This document shows, piece by piece, positions 5,956 through 5,972 of a stretch of DNA of 5,972 nucleotides. The notes below the pieces were generated by a model. The model saw only the letters and a list, made by a program, of their open reading frames with translations, had not been told where the DNA came from and searched no databases. The position numbers and the translations under genes were made by a program. Numbering within the stretch: position 1 is the first letter of the stretch; every line of letters starts with the position of its first letter. This DNA is from a bacterium (lineage in GTDB: Bacteria; UBP14; UBA6098; B30-G16), in contig QNEG01000113.1 of NCBI GenBank assembly GCA_003645115.1, positions 1 to 5,972 on the forward strand, written 5' to 3'.

Positions 5956-5972
5956 ATGAGGTATATTATAAC
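5956..5972 (+). CDS. Start of an unidentified gene, truncated by the window end
   Basis: An ATG at 5956 is preceded by GGGGGA at 5944-5949 with a 6-nt spacer, and the frame stays open to the window end (MRYII...). An in-frame TAA at 5935-5937 closes the region upstream and there is no other start codon between, so this would be the first usable start in its frame. Only five codons are visible, so the product cannot be named. The basic-then-hydrophobic beginning would fit a signal peptide or membrane protein but is far too short to claim. Confidence 0.5.

Overview
All genes are on the + strand of a visibly AT-rich bacterial chromosome. The layout is rpmH (ribosomal protein L34), then an intrinsic terminator, then four tightly packed genes: a large exported gingipain-like (peptidase C25-like) cysteine protease with a C-terminal sorting domain, a MATE-family multidrug/Na+ antiporter, a family 4 iron-sulfur uracil-DNA glycosylase, and the undecaprenyl-diphosphatase UppP/BacA. 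After uppP there is a promoter-like leader and the first codons of another gene that runs off the window. I saw no tRNA, rRNA, CRISPR array, insertion sequence or phage signature.

Organism: the C-terminal domain of the protease is of the type IX (Por) 'type A' sorting class. Together with a C25-like catalytic domain, this points to the FCB superphylum or an allied candidate phylum (Cloacimonadota, WOR-3/Stahlbacteria, Zixibacteria, Marinimicrobia and similar groups carry many such proteins). The window has no 16S rRNA, so this placement is inference. Codon preferences (CGA for Arg, ATA for Ile, many GGA and GAA) look alike across the genes, so nothing looks recently acquired.

Region by region: positions 1-127 are an AT-rich leader with a possible promoter and a small hairpin. 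Positions 128-286 are rpmH, a 52-residue gene that is easy to miss because of its size. Positions 287-427 hold a strong rho-independent terminator and the ribosome-binding site of the protease. The protease stop codon overlaps the MATE start codon (ATGA), so those two are probably translationally coupled. A 64-nt gap with no obvious terminator leads to the glycosylase, and uppP begins one nucleotide after the glycosylase stop codon. The four genes therefore look like one transcript, although their functions (secreted proteolysis, cation-coupled efflux, base-excision repair, cell-wall lipid carrier recycling) do not form one known pathway. MATE and UppP are both envelope proteins that can contribute to drug or bacitracin tolerance. 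The glycosylase may simply be a housekeeping passenger.

The most notable item is the protease. Its proposed catalytic His281 and Cys314 are 33 residues apart, the same separation I recall for the catalytic pair in gingipains. It also carries a beta-propeller-like region of four or five blades between the catalytic and sorting domains. The second notable item is the unusual setting and sequence of rpmH, which has no rnpA behind it, an atypical N-terminus and a C-terminal extension.
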